DNA of 11,275 nucleotides, taken from Actinomycetes bacterium. GTDB taxonomy: Bacteria > Actinomycetota > Actinomycetes > Mycobacteriales > Micromonosporaceae. The position numbers were made by a program, and so were the translations under genes. This document shows, piece after piece, positions 1 through 6,682 of this stretch; the stretch's first letter is position 1; the number at the start of each line of letters is the position of its first letter. Location: the NCBI GenBank assembly GCA_023437285.1, contig JAEZGP010000666.1, positions 1-11,275 on the forward strand, read 5' to 3'. Below the pieces are notes generated by a model that saw only the letters and a program-made list of their open reading frames with translations, ran no database searches and had not been told where the DNA came from.

Positions 1-277
1 CGGAGGCTTCCTGCATGGCCGCCCACACGGGCTTGGCCTCGTCGCCGGCAATGCCGCGCTCATCCGTCAGCAGGCACGCCATAGCGTCCAAATACTCCCG
101 CTGACGCGGCTCAGGGTCCGGCCACAGTGCCCAGGTGAGTACGCCGGCCAAAACGACGCCCAGGGCGCCGAGCGCCACCCACCTTGTCCGGCCCGACGGC
201 ATCCGCAACGAGAGCGGTGCAAACCGCCACCGGGACGTGCCAACGCCCGACCCCCGTAGCTGTACACGATTCGACAT
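1..277 (-). CDS. BMP-family substrate-binding-like protein, N-terminal part (cut by window edge)
   Basis: Only the first 92 codons are in the window. The ATG at 277-275 is preceded by an AAGGTG ribosome binding site about 7 nt upstream. Residues 1-32 are basic and Arg-rich, followed by one hydrophobic segment at about 33-52 (WVALGALGVVLAGVLTWAL). This gives a membrane anchor with the rest outside the cell. There is no lipobox Cys at the end of the segment. The segment DAMACLLTDERGIAG (about 64-78), followed by PVWAAMQEAS, resembles from memory the start of the mature domain of actinobacterial BMP-family (Med-like) ABC transporter substrate-binding proteins, which bind nucleosides or similar small molecules. 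The family call is recognition from a short segment. The remainder lies to the left of the window. The toxin-immunity genes lie upstream on the same strand, with a hairpin between. Confidence 0.68.
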   Translation of the reverse strand, partial: MSNRVQLRGSGVGTSRWRFAPLSLRMPSGRTRWVALGALGVVLAGVLTWALWPDPEPRQREYLDAMACLLTDERGIAGDEAKPVWAAMQEAS

Positions 278-360
278 CCGCAGCACCTTACGTATGACAG
301 CAACCGCTACGCACGTCGCGTTCCGACACAAACAAAAACAAGATCAACACGTTTCGTGGC

Positions 361-385
361 GGGTCGGCCCTGGGGCGCCCGACCC
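361..385 (-). terminator. Hairpin after the immunity gene, probable terminator
   Basis: GGGTCGG (361-367) and CCGACCC (379-385) are perfect 7-bp arms, with an inner CCC/GGG that can extend the stem. On the minus strand it begins 7 nt past the stop codon of the SMI1/KNR4 gene. A T-rich stretch (complement of 331-342) follows some 20 nt later, not directly, so it is not a textbook intrinsic terminator. Position and stem strength suggest it separates the toxin-immunity pair from the BMP-like gene. Confidence 0.5.
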
Positions 386-391
386 TGACGC

Positions 392-943
392 TCAGACCTT
401 CCATGGCAATAGAGCCGAGGGTGCAACTAGGGCGATGTCCGGATCGATATTGAGCATGTAGCTGGCATTAAATGGCCACCTCCGGTCGCCCAACTCTCGA
501 CGAAGTAGACCTTTCAAGAACTGGGTTAAATTCGAGGCAACAATAAAAGCGAGCGCATCTGAATCATCAGAAACATCGACGAAGAAGACAGCGTCCCGAT
601 CGATGTGGCTCCGCGATACGTCAATAATGTAGTGATTCCCAGTGCCGTCGCCAGCGATCGGAAGCCACGCACTATTCATCCAACCGGGATATTGACCCAG
701 GACCCACTCCACATCGAGGAACTCTTTTGCCGTCTCGGTGCCATATAGGCCTCCGGGTCCAACCAACATCCCATTACAAATACGCAACCAAGATAGGTAG
801 ATATCAGGCAACACAAACCGAAGCCTACTTTTTAAACCAGCGAGCTGCTCCGGAGTCGCGCCTGCGCACCGACCCGATTCTGGCGCACGGGGGGCCTGCT
901 CGATCAAATCGAGCACCTCGGAAAACGGCTGCGACGAACTCAT
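392..943 (-). CDS. SMI1/KNR4 (SUKH) family immunity protein
   Basis: 183 residues. The arrangement LPDIYLSWLRICNGM (about 45-59), then GGLYGTETAKEF (about 64-75), then WLPIAGDGTGNHYIIDV and AVFFVDVSDD, is the SMI1/KNR4 (SUKH) fold signature. It includes the conserved L-P-x-x-Y...NG segment and the W-L-P-I-A-x-D-G-x-G-N segment. SUKH proteins are cytoplasmic immunity proteins that bind and neutralise contact-dependent or polymorphic nuclease toxins. The ATG at 943 overlaps the toxin stop as ATGA, so its translation is coupled to that of the toxin. No other strong ribosome binding site is visible. Inference from context is that it protects the producer against the HNH tip encoded immediately upstream. 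Base composition is about half GC (28 of 60 in 541-600), far below the rest of the window, which suggests recent transfer together with the toxin tip. Confidence 0.9.
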   Translation of the reverse strand: MSSSQPFSEVLDLIEQAPRAPESGRCAGATPEQLAGLKSRLRFVLPDIYLSWLRICNGMLVGPGGLYGTETAKEFLDVEWVLGQYPGWMNSAWLPIAGDGTGNHYIIDVSRSHIDRDAVFFVDVSDDSDALAFIVASNLTQFLKGLLRRELGDRRWPFNASYMLNIDPDIALVAPSALLPWKV

Positions 944-2067
944 TTTGGAAACACCATTAACTGACCAAACCGTCTATCAATATCCAGCGCCGTACGCATG
1001 ATATCAGCTTGCGAGGGCGCCACCCCATTCAAACCCCGCTTCCACGCATTCCACGCCTGAGTCACCTGATTGTGATCCGCTGACCTCATTCCTACGAGAT
1101 TGGCCAATCTATTAGGGTTACCGGGCATCATATGTGCCCACTCTAGCGGAATACGATGATGTACTTGCAGGTTATCCCAGATTGCTCGCCTACCAGTTGT
1201 AGTCTCCCAGATGTCGCGGGCCTCTTCTCGGAGTAGATCCTTCTCTTCCCGGTTCAGTTTATGCGGTCGAACTCCGTTTTCGCGTGCTGGCCCGTACGGC
1301 TCATCCGCCATCGGGTCCGCAGGTTGATTGCCGCAGTTGTTGTTGTTGTGTACCAGAACCGGCTGGTCACCAGCGATCACGTAGTACGTGTGGACGTTGG
1401 CGACCGTGAGGTCGCGCATCGTCTTTGCGCCGGTGAAATTGCGGACCCCGGTGACGTACTGGATCTGTCCGTCCGGACCGACCAGCGTCGACTCGCCGGG
1501 CACCAGCTCTGCGGCGACGACCCACTCGCCAGTGGTGGCGTCCCAGAACGGGTGGTTCGCAGTGGTGTACAGCACCGAAGAAGGCGGTCCGCGGGTTCCA
1601 CGCTCCCCGTCGCCCTCACCGACCGGACGCGCGTCATTATCGGCCGGCCTCGACGAGACCGTGACGTCCGTCAGCTCCACGTCCACGTTGACGTGCAGCA
1701 GCGTGACCTGCTGATCGCTGTGCTCACCCGTGACCGGGTCAGTCGTCACGACCTCATCACCCACGTTGACGTCCATGATCGGACGCGTGCCGCCATTCGC
1801 CATCAGCACCCGGGTGCTCGGATCGAAGCTGTGACATCTCGGCTTCGCGGGCTCCGGATCCTTCTCACGGCGCGAATCGTCGTCGCGGTCGCGGTCCCTG
1901 TCCTTATTTTGGTCCGGCTTGTTGTCCTTCGGCTTCTCGTGCTTCTTCGGAGCTTCCTTCGCCCTTCGGAATTGCTGGGAGGCAGGTGAATACCGGCTGT
2001 GCCCTGCACACGTCGGACGAAGTGACGGTCTGACGCCGCCCTTCGAATCCAATGTGATGGACATCAC
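940..2067 (-). CDS. Polymorphic toxin: pretoxin Hint domain plus HNH-type nuclease tip, N-terminally short
   Basis: 375 residues. Residues 36-77 are a charged low-complexity linker (KKHEKPKD..., DRDRDRDDD). The Hint autoprotease runs from C78 (CHSFDPSTRVLMANG) through TTANHPF (168-174, H172) to VLVHNN (237-242). The toxin tip (243-375) carries VHHRIPLEW (302-310), N323 and H332, which fits an HNH/endonuclease VII metal site. In known polymorphic toxins, Hint cleavage releases the tip. Those proteins are usually far larger, with secretion and RHS or filament regions, none of which is present here. The only starts before the Hint domain are GTG at 2067, the adjacent ATG at 2064 and possibly TTG at about 2052, without a clear ribosome binding site. 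The frame is open back to a TAG at 2125-2127. It may be a displaced tip cassette or a 5'-truncated gene. It ends in an ATGA overlap with the immunity gene. Confidence 0.85.
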   Translation of the reverse strand: MMSITLDSKGGVRPSLRPTCAGHSRYSPASQQFRRAKEAPKKHEKPKDNKPDQNKDRDRDRDDDSRREKDPEPAKPRCHSFDPSTRVLMANGGTRPIMDVNVGDEVVTTDPVTGEHSDQQVTLLHVNVDVELTDVTVSSRPADNDARPVGEGDGERGTRGPPSSVLYTTANHPFWDATTGEWVVAAELVPGESTLVGPDGQIQYVTGVRNFTGAKTMRDLTVANVHTYYVIAGDQPVLVHNNNNCGNQPADPMADEPYGPARENGVRPHKLNREEKDLLREEARDIWETTTGRRAIWDNLQVHHRIPLEWAHMMPGNPNRLANLVGMRSADHNQVTQAWNAWKRGLNGVAPSQADIMRTALDIDRRFGQLMVFPK

Positions 2068-2069
2068 AT
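2052..2069. promoter_or_regulatory. Perfect CRP/FNR-type palindrome over the toxin start
   Basis: ATGTGATG (2052-2059), two bases, then CATCACAT (2062-2069) form perfect 8-bp inverted arms. The core is TGTGA (2053-2057), six bases, TCACA (2064-2068), identical to the CRP consensus half-sites known from enterobacteria and mycobacteria. It covers the GTG and ATG start codons of the toxin frame. Binding there would either block expression, or mean that the true transcript and start lie elsewhere. Function is inferred from sequence only. Confidence 0.5.
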
Positions 2070-2133
2070 ATTTAGACGCGCGACTTCGGTTTGGGATGAG
2101 AACAGAGGCGCCCAGACCGCCGGGCTAACGACC

Positions 2134-2643
2134 TCAGGGGTTGGCGGCGCGGCGGGCCGCAGCGACGTACCGGCCCGTGACCAGGCGTTGGGCCAGACGC
2201 CCGGCTGGCCCGCCCAGCCGCATGTACCACGCCGCCGGACGGCTGAACGCGCGTACCTCGAAATACACCGCGCCGCTGGCGCCCGCCCGGGTCACGATGA
2301 ACGCCTCCTCGCCCGTCGCCGGGTGCCCGGCAACCGTGCCGAAGCCGTACCCGTAAAGGTCTTCTTCGTCGTGCAGCCAGACGACCCGCACGGGGGCGGG
2401 CAGGGCCAGCGGCCCGACGCCGAGGCGCGCGTCGAGGCGTACCCCGATGGCTGGCGGCTGAGGGTCGCGGACGGTGAGCCCGGCGCGGCGGTGGATGCCC
2501 CACTCGCGCATCTCGGCGACCACCGCCTGGAAGGCGCGGTCGCCGGCGCCGACGCGGGCGCGGACGGTGACGTGGTGATAGCCGGTGGGCAGGTCCAGGC
2601 CCGGCCGGGTGAACCCGACCTCGGGATAGGTCAGGTCGCTCAC
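2134..2643 (-). CDS. DUF1990 family protein
   Basis: 169 residues, starting at GTG 2643-2641. The N-terminal LTYPEVGFTRPGLDLPTGYH is the hallmark of DUF1990, followed by the conserved HRRAGLTV region (about 53-60). GYGFGTVAGHPATGEEAF (about 100-117) and FEVRAFSRPAAWYMRL near the C-terminus complete the fold. The length is normal for the family. The biochemical function of DUF1990 proteins is not established, and nothing in the sequence shows a membrane segment or an export signal. The start overlaps the stop of the NUDIX gene (GTGA), so the two are probably one operon with coupled translation. A longer reading of this frame, back to about 2946, runs antiparallel-free through the NUDIX gene in another frame and is not coding. 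The conserved DUF1990 start fits the GTG exactly. Confidence 0.9.
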   Translation of the reverse strand: MSDLTYPEVGFTRPGLDLPTGYHHVTVRARVGAGDRAFQAVVAEMREWGIHRRAGLTVRDPQPPAIGVRLDARLGVGPLALPAPVRVVWLHDEEDLYGYGFGTVAGHPATGEEAFIVTRAGASGAVYFEVRAFSRPAAWYMRLGGPAGRLAQRLVTGRYVAAARRAANP

Positions 2644-3035
2644 GCCGCGGATCCCAGGCTGCGGGCCAGGTCGGTGACGATGGGCAGGTCGGCGGGGAGC
2701 CAGTCGAGGTCGAGCAAATCTTCGGGAGCGACCCAGCGCAGCGAGGCGTGCTCCAGCGGGGTGGGTTCGCCGGCCACGAGGGTGGCCTGCCACACGCGCA
2801 GCACGGCGGTACGGGTGCCGAGCGGCACGTCCGTGCCGACCCGCTCGCCGACCTTGATCGTCACGCCGAGTTCCTCCTCGCACTCGCGGATGAGCGCGGC
2901 CTCGTCGGCCTCGCCGGGATCCACCTTGCCACCCGGGAACTCCCACCGGCCGGCGACCTCGGGGGGTGCGGCGCGTTCACAGGCCAGAACGAGGCCGTCG
3001 CGGACGATCGCGGCACCCACGATGACGGCCGGCAT
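2640..3035 (-). CDS. NUDIX hydrolase, MutT-like
   Basis: 131 residues from ATG 3035-3033. The frame MPAVIVGAAIVRDGLVLAC begins the NUDIX beta-sheet, followed by GRWEFPGGKVDPGE and the NUDIX box. The box runs from G-G-K-V-D-P-G-E to R-E-C-E-E-E-L-G-V (about residues 35-57), with the metal-binding R-E-x-x-E-E-x-G core intact. MutT-type members hydrolyse oxidised or other non-canonical nucleoside triphosphates to the monophosphate. Others in the family have different substrates, so the substrate here is inferred only. Length matches small MutT proteins. In-frame upstream starts (3092, 3242) would add an Arg-rich tail without family similarity and were not chosen. The ribosome binding site before 3035 is weak. 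The stop overlaps the DUF1990 start. Confidence 0.9.
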   Translation of the reverse strand: MPAVIVGAAIVRDGLVLACERAAPPEVAGRWEFPGGKVDPGEADEAALIRECEEELGVTIKVGERVGTDVPLGTRTAVLRVWQATLVAGEPTPLEHASLRWVAPEDLLDLDWLPADLPIVTDLARSLGSAA

Positions 3036-3232
3036 CGGACTTTCGGTCTGCACGACGGTCAAGCGTGCCAGATATTTAGCCGAACGGCTCATCCGGCGTG
3101 CCCGATTCCGCGACACAAGACGGAAATGCGGCCGTGGACAGACCGGTCGGGGGTCAGGAAGACTTGGCCTAGGTAACGGTGCGATAAAGGCGCGGCCACA
3201 AGTTGCGATATTCACGCTCCGGAGGTGCGGCG
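3036..3232. other. Divergent intergenic region
   Basis: This 197-bp region separates the minus-strand NUDIX-DUF1990 operon from the plus-strand small gene, so promoters for both should be here. I could not identify a convincing -35/-10 pair on either strand. Part of it could be coding if the NUDIX start is further upstream (ATG at 3092), but the residues it would add have no recognisable family pattern. Confidence 0.4.
3221..3225 (+). promoter_or_regulatory. Ribosome binding site that fixes the start at 3233
   Basis: GGAGG at 3221-3225 is a full Shine-Dalgarno core, 7 nt before the ATG at 3233. It excludes the alternative TTG start at 3203, which lies upstream of it. Confidence 0.75.
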
Positions 3233-3535
3233 ATGCGGCCACCCGGCCCTCCCGGTCAGGACTTCATCGACGATGCTCTCCGGCTGCTCAAAGAGTGGTT
3301 CGGAGACGCCAGGGAGATCAGGCGGACGCTGCACATCAGCGACGCCGAGCACGCGGCGCTGACCGAACGGATCAAGGTCGCCTCGGACGTCTTCCAGCTC
3401 AGGCCCGAGGTACGCCGAGCTGACGGCAACACCCAGATCCGGGTACGCACGGCCGACGGCAGCACGATCAACGCCGGGGCCGTCGCGCTCGCCGCCCGGA
3501 TCGAGGCCGCCTACCAGGCCGTCACCGGCCGCTGA
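3233..3535 (+). CDS. Small conserved-looking protein of unknown function
   Basis: 100 residues. I do not recognise the family. The N-terminus is Pro/Gly-rich (MRPPGPPGQDF), then an amphipathic helix (DALRLLKEWFGDAREI). ISDAEHAALTERIKVASDVFQL is another likely helix. The second half looks like a short beta-hairpin (TQIRVRTADGSTINAG), closed by a C-terminal helix (AVALAARIEAAYQAVTGR). There is no signal peptide, membrane segment or cysteine, so a soluble cytoplasmic protein is likely. Coding potential is supported by the strong GGAGG site and by codon third positions that are nearly all G or C. Its last 14 bp overlap the 3' end of the convergent glycosyltransferase gene, so transcripts of the two would be antisense to each other at their ends. 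Confidence 0.75.
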   Translation: MRPPGPPGQDFIDDALRLLKEWFGDAREIRRTLHISDAEHAALTERIKVASDVFQLRPEVRRADGNTQIRVRTADGSTINAGAVALAARIEAAYQAVTGR

Positions 3536-5306
3536 ACCGGTAGCACTGCGCCTCAACGACCCGCTTGCGCGGCGTCGGTGCGGACGGATCGGGCCGCCCC
3601 GTGAACCGGTATTCGGAGACGAGGATCCAGTTGAACCGCCGCTCCTGAAGAAGGACACCGGACCGCCCCATGATCGCGTGGAATTCGCGCAGCCGGCCCG
3701 GGTTGGCCCGCTCGCTGGCCCGGATGACGATCCACACGCGCGGCGCGGCGGTCAGCAGTTCGTTCGTCACCCGGCCGCGCATCAGTCTCGACCCGGTGGC
3801 GGCGCCCGTGGACTCGACGCCGAAGGTCGGCGGGCCGGTGAGGATGCCGCGCTTGGCCCTGGCGCACGGCCGCCCGCGCATCGGCTGGAACAGCCCGTCC
3901 CACTCCAGGCCGGCCCGCGGCCCGTACCAGACAGCCACCCGCGCGGTGTTGTAACCGAAGTACACCAGGTCGGCGGGGCCACGGTTGGCGGCCACGTAGC
4001 GGATCGCGTCCTCGGCGCGCTCGTACAGGGTGAGCTGGTTGTGCGGCAGTCGCCGGCCCAGGGTCGGCGCGTACGTCCACGCCAGGGACACCACCATGAG
4101 GACGGCCAGCCCGCCGGCCACCCAGCGCAGCCGGGGACGGTCGGGGTTCGCCAGCGTCCGCACGGCCGCGTCCACGGCCGCACACACTATGATGATCATT
4201 AGCGGTACCACCCAGAGCGCGAGGCGCGCGCCGAACGGGTACAGCCGCAGCACCGCCAGCAGGTACGCCGTGAGGACCGGCGCCGCGACGAGCACGCCGA
4301 CCCGCCCGTACCGCACCAGCAGGGTCACCAGCCCGGCGACCAGCAGCACCATAATGATCACCCGGCCCTCGCCGAGCCGGACCCCCAACGCCTGGCGGGC
4401 CAGCGCGTTGCCGCACCGGACCGTCCAGTAAGCCAGCGAGGACGGGGTGAGGTCGGCCGGCCCCATCGAGCCCGGATAGTGCCGGGCCCACCAGATCGTC
4501 AGCCAGCCCGCCACCTGCGGCTGCTGCACCAGGTACATGACGCCGATCGAGGCGGCCGCCGCCGCGCCGCCCACGACGTGCCACAACACCCGTCGCCACT
4601 GGGCCCGCCACGCCGCGAACAGCACGAGCAGCCCGCCGACCACCCCCGCCGTGAAGATGGAGGTGGTCGCGAACCAGCACGTCACGGCCGCCGTCGCCCA
4701 GAACGCCACGACCCGGCCACGGCCCTGCTCGGCCTCGGGACGCCCCGTCGGTTCGGGCAAGGCCCGCAGCGCGAGGAGCACGAGCAGCGCGGTGCAGCCC
4801 ACCTCGAAGGAGTACTGCTTGACCTGCGTCGAGTAGTACAGGATCTGCGGTGAGAAGGCGATCAGGCCCAGGGCCAGCAGCGCGACGAGCGGCGACAGCA
4901 GCCGCCGGGTGAGGAACGCGACGGCCACGAGGCTGGCGCAACCGGCGAGCATCGGGATGAACCGCAGCGACAGCTCGCCCGGCCCGGCGATCTCGTAGGC
5001 GAGCTTCTCCGCCCACAGCCAGCCCATGGGGGCGACCTGGTCGTACTCCAGCCCGCCGCGCAGGCCGCCGAACGACCGGTGCGCGAAGCTGATCACGAGG
5101 GAGATCTCGTCCTGCGACAGCGACCCGCTGGTCGCCCAGTGGACGATCCGCAGCGCCGACCCGACGGCGATGATGACGATGGCGGCCGGCCAGTAGCCGA
5201 TCCGGCGGGCCAGCGCGACCACGGACGAAGCGTTGACGGGGCGCGCGTTCCGCCGGCGGAACGGCCCCGGTTCAGGGGCCGTGCGGTGCGTAGGGACCTG
5301 GGTCAC
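3522..5306 (-). CDS. GT-C-type polytopic membrane glycosyltransferase (family 39/ArnT/PMT-like)
   Basis: 594 residues. After a basic cytoplasmic tail (1-36) comes the first membrane helix (about 38-58), then the extracytoplasmic loop motif SLSQDEISLV with D66-E67. The acidic pair in the first loop is the catalytic signature of GT-C enzymes that use polyprenyl-phosphate sugars. About ten further hydrophobic segments follow to residue about 410 (for example AVAFLTRRLLSPLVALLALG and VIIMVLLVAGLVTLLV). A soluble C-terminal domain (about 420-594) follows, with LTLYERAEDAIRYVAANRG and DLVYFGYNTARVAVWYGPR. This layout is common in actinobacterial membrane glycosyltransferases; donor and acceptor cannot be read from the sequence. 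The GTG at 5306 is used because an in-frame TGA lies just upstream and no other start precedes the first helix. The ribosome binding site is weak. It overlaps the convergent small gene by 14 bp. Confidence 0.82.
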   Translation of the reverse strand: MTQVPTHRTAPEPGPFRRRNARPVNASSVVALARRIGYWPAAIVIIAVGSALRIVHWATSGSLSQDEISLVISFAHRSFGGLRGGLEYDQVAPMGWLWAEKLAYEIAGPGELSLRFIPMLAGCASLVAVAFLTRRLLSPLVALLALGLIAFSPQILYYSTQVKQYSFEVGCTALLVLLALRALPEPTGRPEAEQGRGRVVAFWATAAVTCWFATTSIFTAGVVGGLLVLFAAWRAQWRRVLWHVVGGAAAAASIGVMYLVQQPQVAGWLTIWWARHYPGSMGPADLTPSSLAYWTVRCGNALARQALGVRLGEGRVIIMVLLVAGLVTLLVRYGRVGVLVAAPVLTAYLLAVLRLYPFGARLALWVVPLMIIIVCAAVDAAVRTLANPDRPRLRWVAGGLAVLMVVSLAWTYAPTLGRRLPHNQLTLYERAEDAIRYVAANRGPADLVYFGYNTARVAVWYGPRAGLEWDGLFQPMRGRPCARAKRGILTGPPTFGVESTGAATGSRLMRGRVTNELLTAAPRVWIVIRASERANPGRLREFHAIMGRSGVLLQERRFNWILVSEYRFTGRPDPSAPTPRKRVVEAQCYRFSGR

Positions 5307-5366
5307 GCCTGTTCAAACGCGTCACCGACACGGTTGGTCGTGGTCGATCGCCATGGTTGACAGCGG

Positions 5367-5396
5367 CGCCCGCAAGGTCAGTAGTGGTAGCGGGCG
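5367..5396 (-). terminator. Weak hairpin at the end of the YoeB gene
   Basis: CGCCCGC (5367-5373) and GCGGGCG (5390-5396) are 7-bp inverted arms spanning the YoeB stop codon, with a 16-nt loop and no T-run. It could end the yefM-yoeB transcript before the glycosyltransferase gene 72 bp downstream, but the evidence is only the repeat and its position. Confidence 0.3.
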
Positions 5397-5632
5397 GCGA
5401 GAATGATGATCTCTTTGTCGGTGACCAGGTAGACCAGGCGGTGCTCGTCATCGATCCGCCGCGACCACGCACCGGGCAAGTGGTATTTCAACGGCTCAGG
5501 CTTGCCGATTCCGGCGAAGGGATCCCTTTTGACAGCCTCGATGAGCCTGTTGATCCGGGCCAGGATCTTCCGGTCGTTGTTGAGCCAGGACGTGTAGTCA
5601 TCCCAGGCCTGGTCCTCGAAGACAAGCCTCAC
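5378..5632 (-). CDS. yoeB: YoeB/Txe family ribosome-dependent mRNA interferase toxin
   Basis: 84 residues, the same length as E. coli YoeB. All catalytic positions known from that enzyme are present at identical numbers: E46 (GKPE46PL), R65 (DEHR65LVY) and the C-terminal H83-Y84 (RYHY). YoeB binds the ribosomal A site and cuts mRNA there, stopping translation. It is neutralised by the co-encoded YefM antitoxin. The GTG start at 5632 overlaps the YefM stop as GTGA, the usual antitoxin-first order with translational coupling. The toxin looks intact and active. The first residues [13 protein letters not shown] and the segment [20 protein letters not shown] are typical of the family. Confidence 0.96.
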   Translation of the reverse strand: MRLVFEDQAWDDYTSWLNNDRKILARINRLIEAVKRDPFAGIGKPEPLKYHLPGAWSRRIDDEHRLVYLVTDKEIIILAARYHY

Positions 5633-5889
5633 GCGGCATCGGGATCGATCAGATCGCGCTCCCTGACATCGACGTTCGCCAGGGCGTTTTCGTAGGCCCG
5701 AAGCAGGCGGCGCGCGTTCGCCGGCGACCGCAACAGGTAGGAACCCTCCCGCAGTGACTCGTAGTCCTCCGCGGACATCAGCACCGCGTTGCCGTGCTTC
5801 GACACTATCTCCACGACGTCGTGGTCTTCGTTGACCTTTTTGATCAACGGAAAGAGCTCCTTGCGAGCCTCACTCGCGGTGATCGACAT
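5629..5889 (-). CDS. yefM: YefM/Phd family antitoxin
   Basis: 86 residues from ATG 5889-5887. [20 protein letters not shown] is the classic YefM N-terminus, followed by [17 protein letters not shown] (about residues 32-48) and [12 protein letters not shown]. The N-terminal half dimerises and binds DNA; the acidic, flexible C-terminus ([14 protein letters not shown]) wraps the toxin. AAGGG lies a few bases before the ATG. A frame extension up to 6003 would run through the operator palindrome and adds no family sequence, so it is rejected. Family knowledge is that YefM, alone and with YoeB, represses its own promoter; the inverted repeat at 5907-5924 is in the right place for that. The neighbouring VapBC pair lies upstream on the same strand. 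Confidence 0.95.
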   Translation of the reverse strand: MSITASEARKELFPLIKKVNEDHDVVEIVSKHGNAVLMSAEDYESLREGSYLLRSPANARRLLRAYENALANVDVRERDLIDPDAA

Positions 5890-5906
5890 CGGCAACCCTT
5901 CTAGGT

Positions 5907-5924
5907 GGTACCACATATGGTACC
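5907..5924. promoter_or_regulatory. Operator-like inverted repeat upstream of yefM
   Basis: GGTACCA (5907-5913), spacer CATA, TGGTACC (5918-5924): perfect 7-bp arms ending 17 bp before the yefM start. It includes TACCAT on the coding strand, a possible -10 element, so binding would block transcription. This fits the known autoregulation of YefM-YoeB, but binding itself is inferred. Confidence 0.65.
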
Positions 5925-5961
5925 GAAGGTCGAGGTGGAGGCACCACTGCCGCGCGAACCT

Positions 5962-5980
5962 AGACGTTGAAGCGGAACTC
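5962..5980 (-). repeat. Direct repeat copy 1: duplicate of the ychF 3' end
   Basis: These 19 bases match 6745-6763 at 18 of 19 positions (first 16 identical). On the minus strand this copy reads as codons for E-F-R-F-N-V followed by TAG, the same as the last residues of YchF, although no ychF homology continues upstream of it. It lies between the VapC gene and yefM. Confidence 0.75.
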
Positions 5981-6041
5981 GGCCGGATTGCGTCGCCGGT
6001 CAATGACTTGACGCACCATCGCGACCTTCGTCAGAACCCAC

Positions 6042-6437
6042 CTACAGCACTATGGCCCGAACCCGCCGCCCGCACAGCTTGACCATGTCGTCGACATCGG
6101 ATGTCAGGACCGCCACCGGTGCGGGCAGCCGTAGCGCCACCTCGGCGACCATGGCGTCGATGGCGTACTTGTGCCCATGTAGCCCTGCCGCCTTCAGCAG
6201 CTCAGCACTGCGACGGGCACTCTCCTTCGTCACCGCCTCCACCCGGATCCGGGACAGCAACCAGTTCAGCCGCGCGATGTCCACACCGGGGTGAGAGATC
6301 TCGATGATCGTGGCCGCCGACATGGCGAGATCGACCCCGTCACGCTCCGCCTGCTCCAACAGGCGCATCACCTTTCGATCCTGGTCGATCCACCCCGAGA
6401 AGCCCTGCGAGTCGAGCACCAGCGACTCAAGGCTCAC
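6042..6437 (-). CDS. PIN-domain toxin, VapC-type
   Basis: 131 residues. The PIN-domain acidic residues are at expected spacing: D9 in LVLDS, E46 in AATIIEIS, D94 in YAIDAMVAEVAL and D114 in VLTSDVDDM. VapC toxins are magnesium-dependent ribonucleases that cut tRNA or rRNA. The specific target cannot be read here. The GTG start at 6437 overlaps the antitoxin stop as GTGA. The HGHKYAIDAMVAEVALRLPAP stretch is typical of actinobacterial PIN proteins. All four acidic positions are intact, so it is probably active. It is bracketed, together with its antitoxin, by the ychF-end repeats at 5962 and 6745. Confidence 0.9.
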   Translation of the reverse strand: MSLESLVLDSQGFSGWIDQDRKVMRLLEQAERDGVDLAMSAATIIEISHPGVDIARLNWLLSRIRVEAVTKESARRSAELLKAAGLHGHKYAIDAMVAEVALRLPAPVAVLTSDVDDMVKLCGRRVRAIVL

Positions 6438-6673
6438 GCCGCACGCCCGATCTCCTCGGTTCCGTGCAGGAGCGCCCGAGCCTCGGCCATCTCCTCGTCA
6501 GTGAACGCCCCGAGCTCGCCCTGGTAGCGATCCAACTCCTCCCGGAGAAGTCTGCGCCGCTCGGCCCGCTCGGCCAGCTCGGTGAGGTAGCCGGAGACGT
6601 TGTCGGTGTGCGTCTTCATGCTCTCCAGCAGCTCTGCCGGCAGCGTGATCGTGACCTTCTTCGTCCTCGCCAT
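6434..6673 (-). CDS. Ribbon-helix-helix antitoxin, VapB-type
   Basis: 79 residues. KKVTITLPAELLESMKTHTDNVSGYLTELAERA is a ribbon-helix-helix (CopG/MetJ-like) DNA-binding domain. The beta-strand KVTITLP contacts DNA and the two following helices form the dimer. The C-terminal part (about 38-79) is charged and helical, ending in LHGTEEIGRAA, and would bind the PIN toxin. ATG 6673 lies just downstream of a perfect palindrome that probably serves as its operator, and the transcript likely has a very short leader because no clear ribosome binding site is present. The toxin start overlaps its stop. An overlapping alternative frame starting at 6743 gives no family match. Confidence 0.9.
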   Translation of the reverse strand: MARTKKVTITLPAELLESMKTHTDNVSGYLTELAERAERRRLLREELDRYQGELGAFTDEEMAEARALLHGTEEIGRAA

Positions 6674-6682
6674 TCATCGACC

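Noticed and set aside
1261..1989. Plus-strand Val/Arg-rich open frame opposite the Hint region
   Set aside because: It mirrors the Hint-coding strand. The repetitive V-V-V and R-x-R runs reflect the Asp/Arg-rich linker on the true strand.
2644..2946. Upstream extension of the DUF1990 frame into the NUDIX gene
   Set aside because: The DUF1990 family begins at the LTYPEVG motif, directly after the GTG that overlaps the NUDIX stop. The extension has no similarity.
2188..3423. Plus-strand open frame covering the DUF1990 and NUDIX genes
   Set aside because: It is antisense to two recognisable proteins and carries no domain.
3553..5016. Long open frame (about 487 codons) on the minus strand inside the glycosyltransferase gene
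   Set aside because: It is a shadow in another frame of GC-rich coding DNA: Arg/Gly/Ala-rich translation with no domain, while the overlapping frame encodes clear membrane helices and the D-E loop motif.
5890..6003. Upstream extension of the yefM frame
   Set aside because: It would place coding sequence over the operator palindrome and the ychF-end repeat. The YefM family starts at [11 protein letters not shown], which has its own ribosome binding site.
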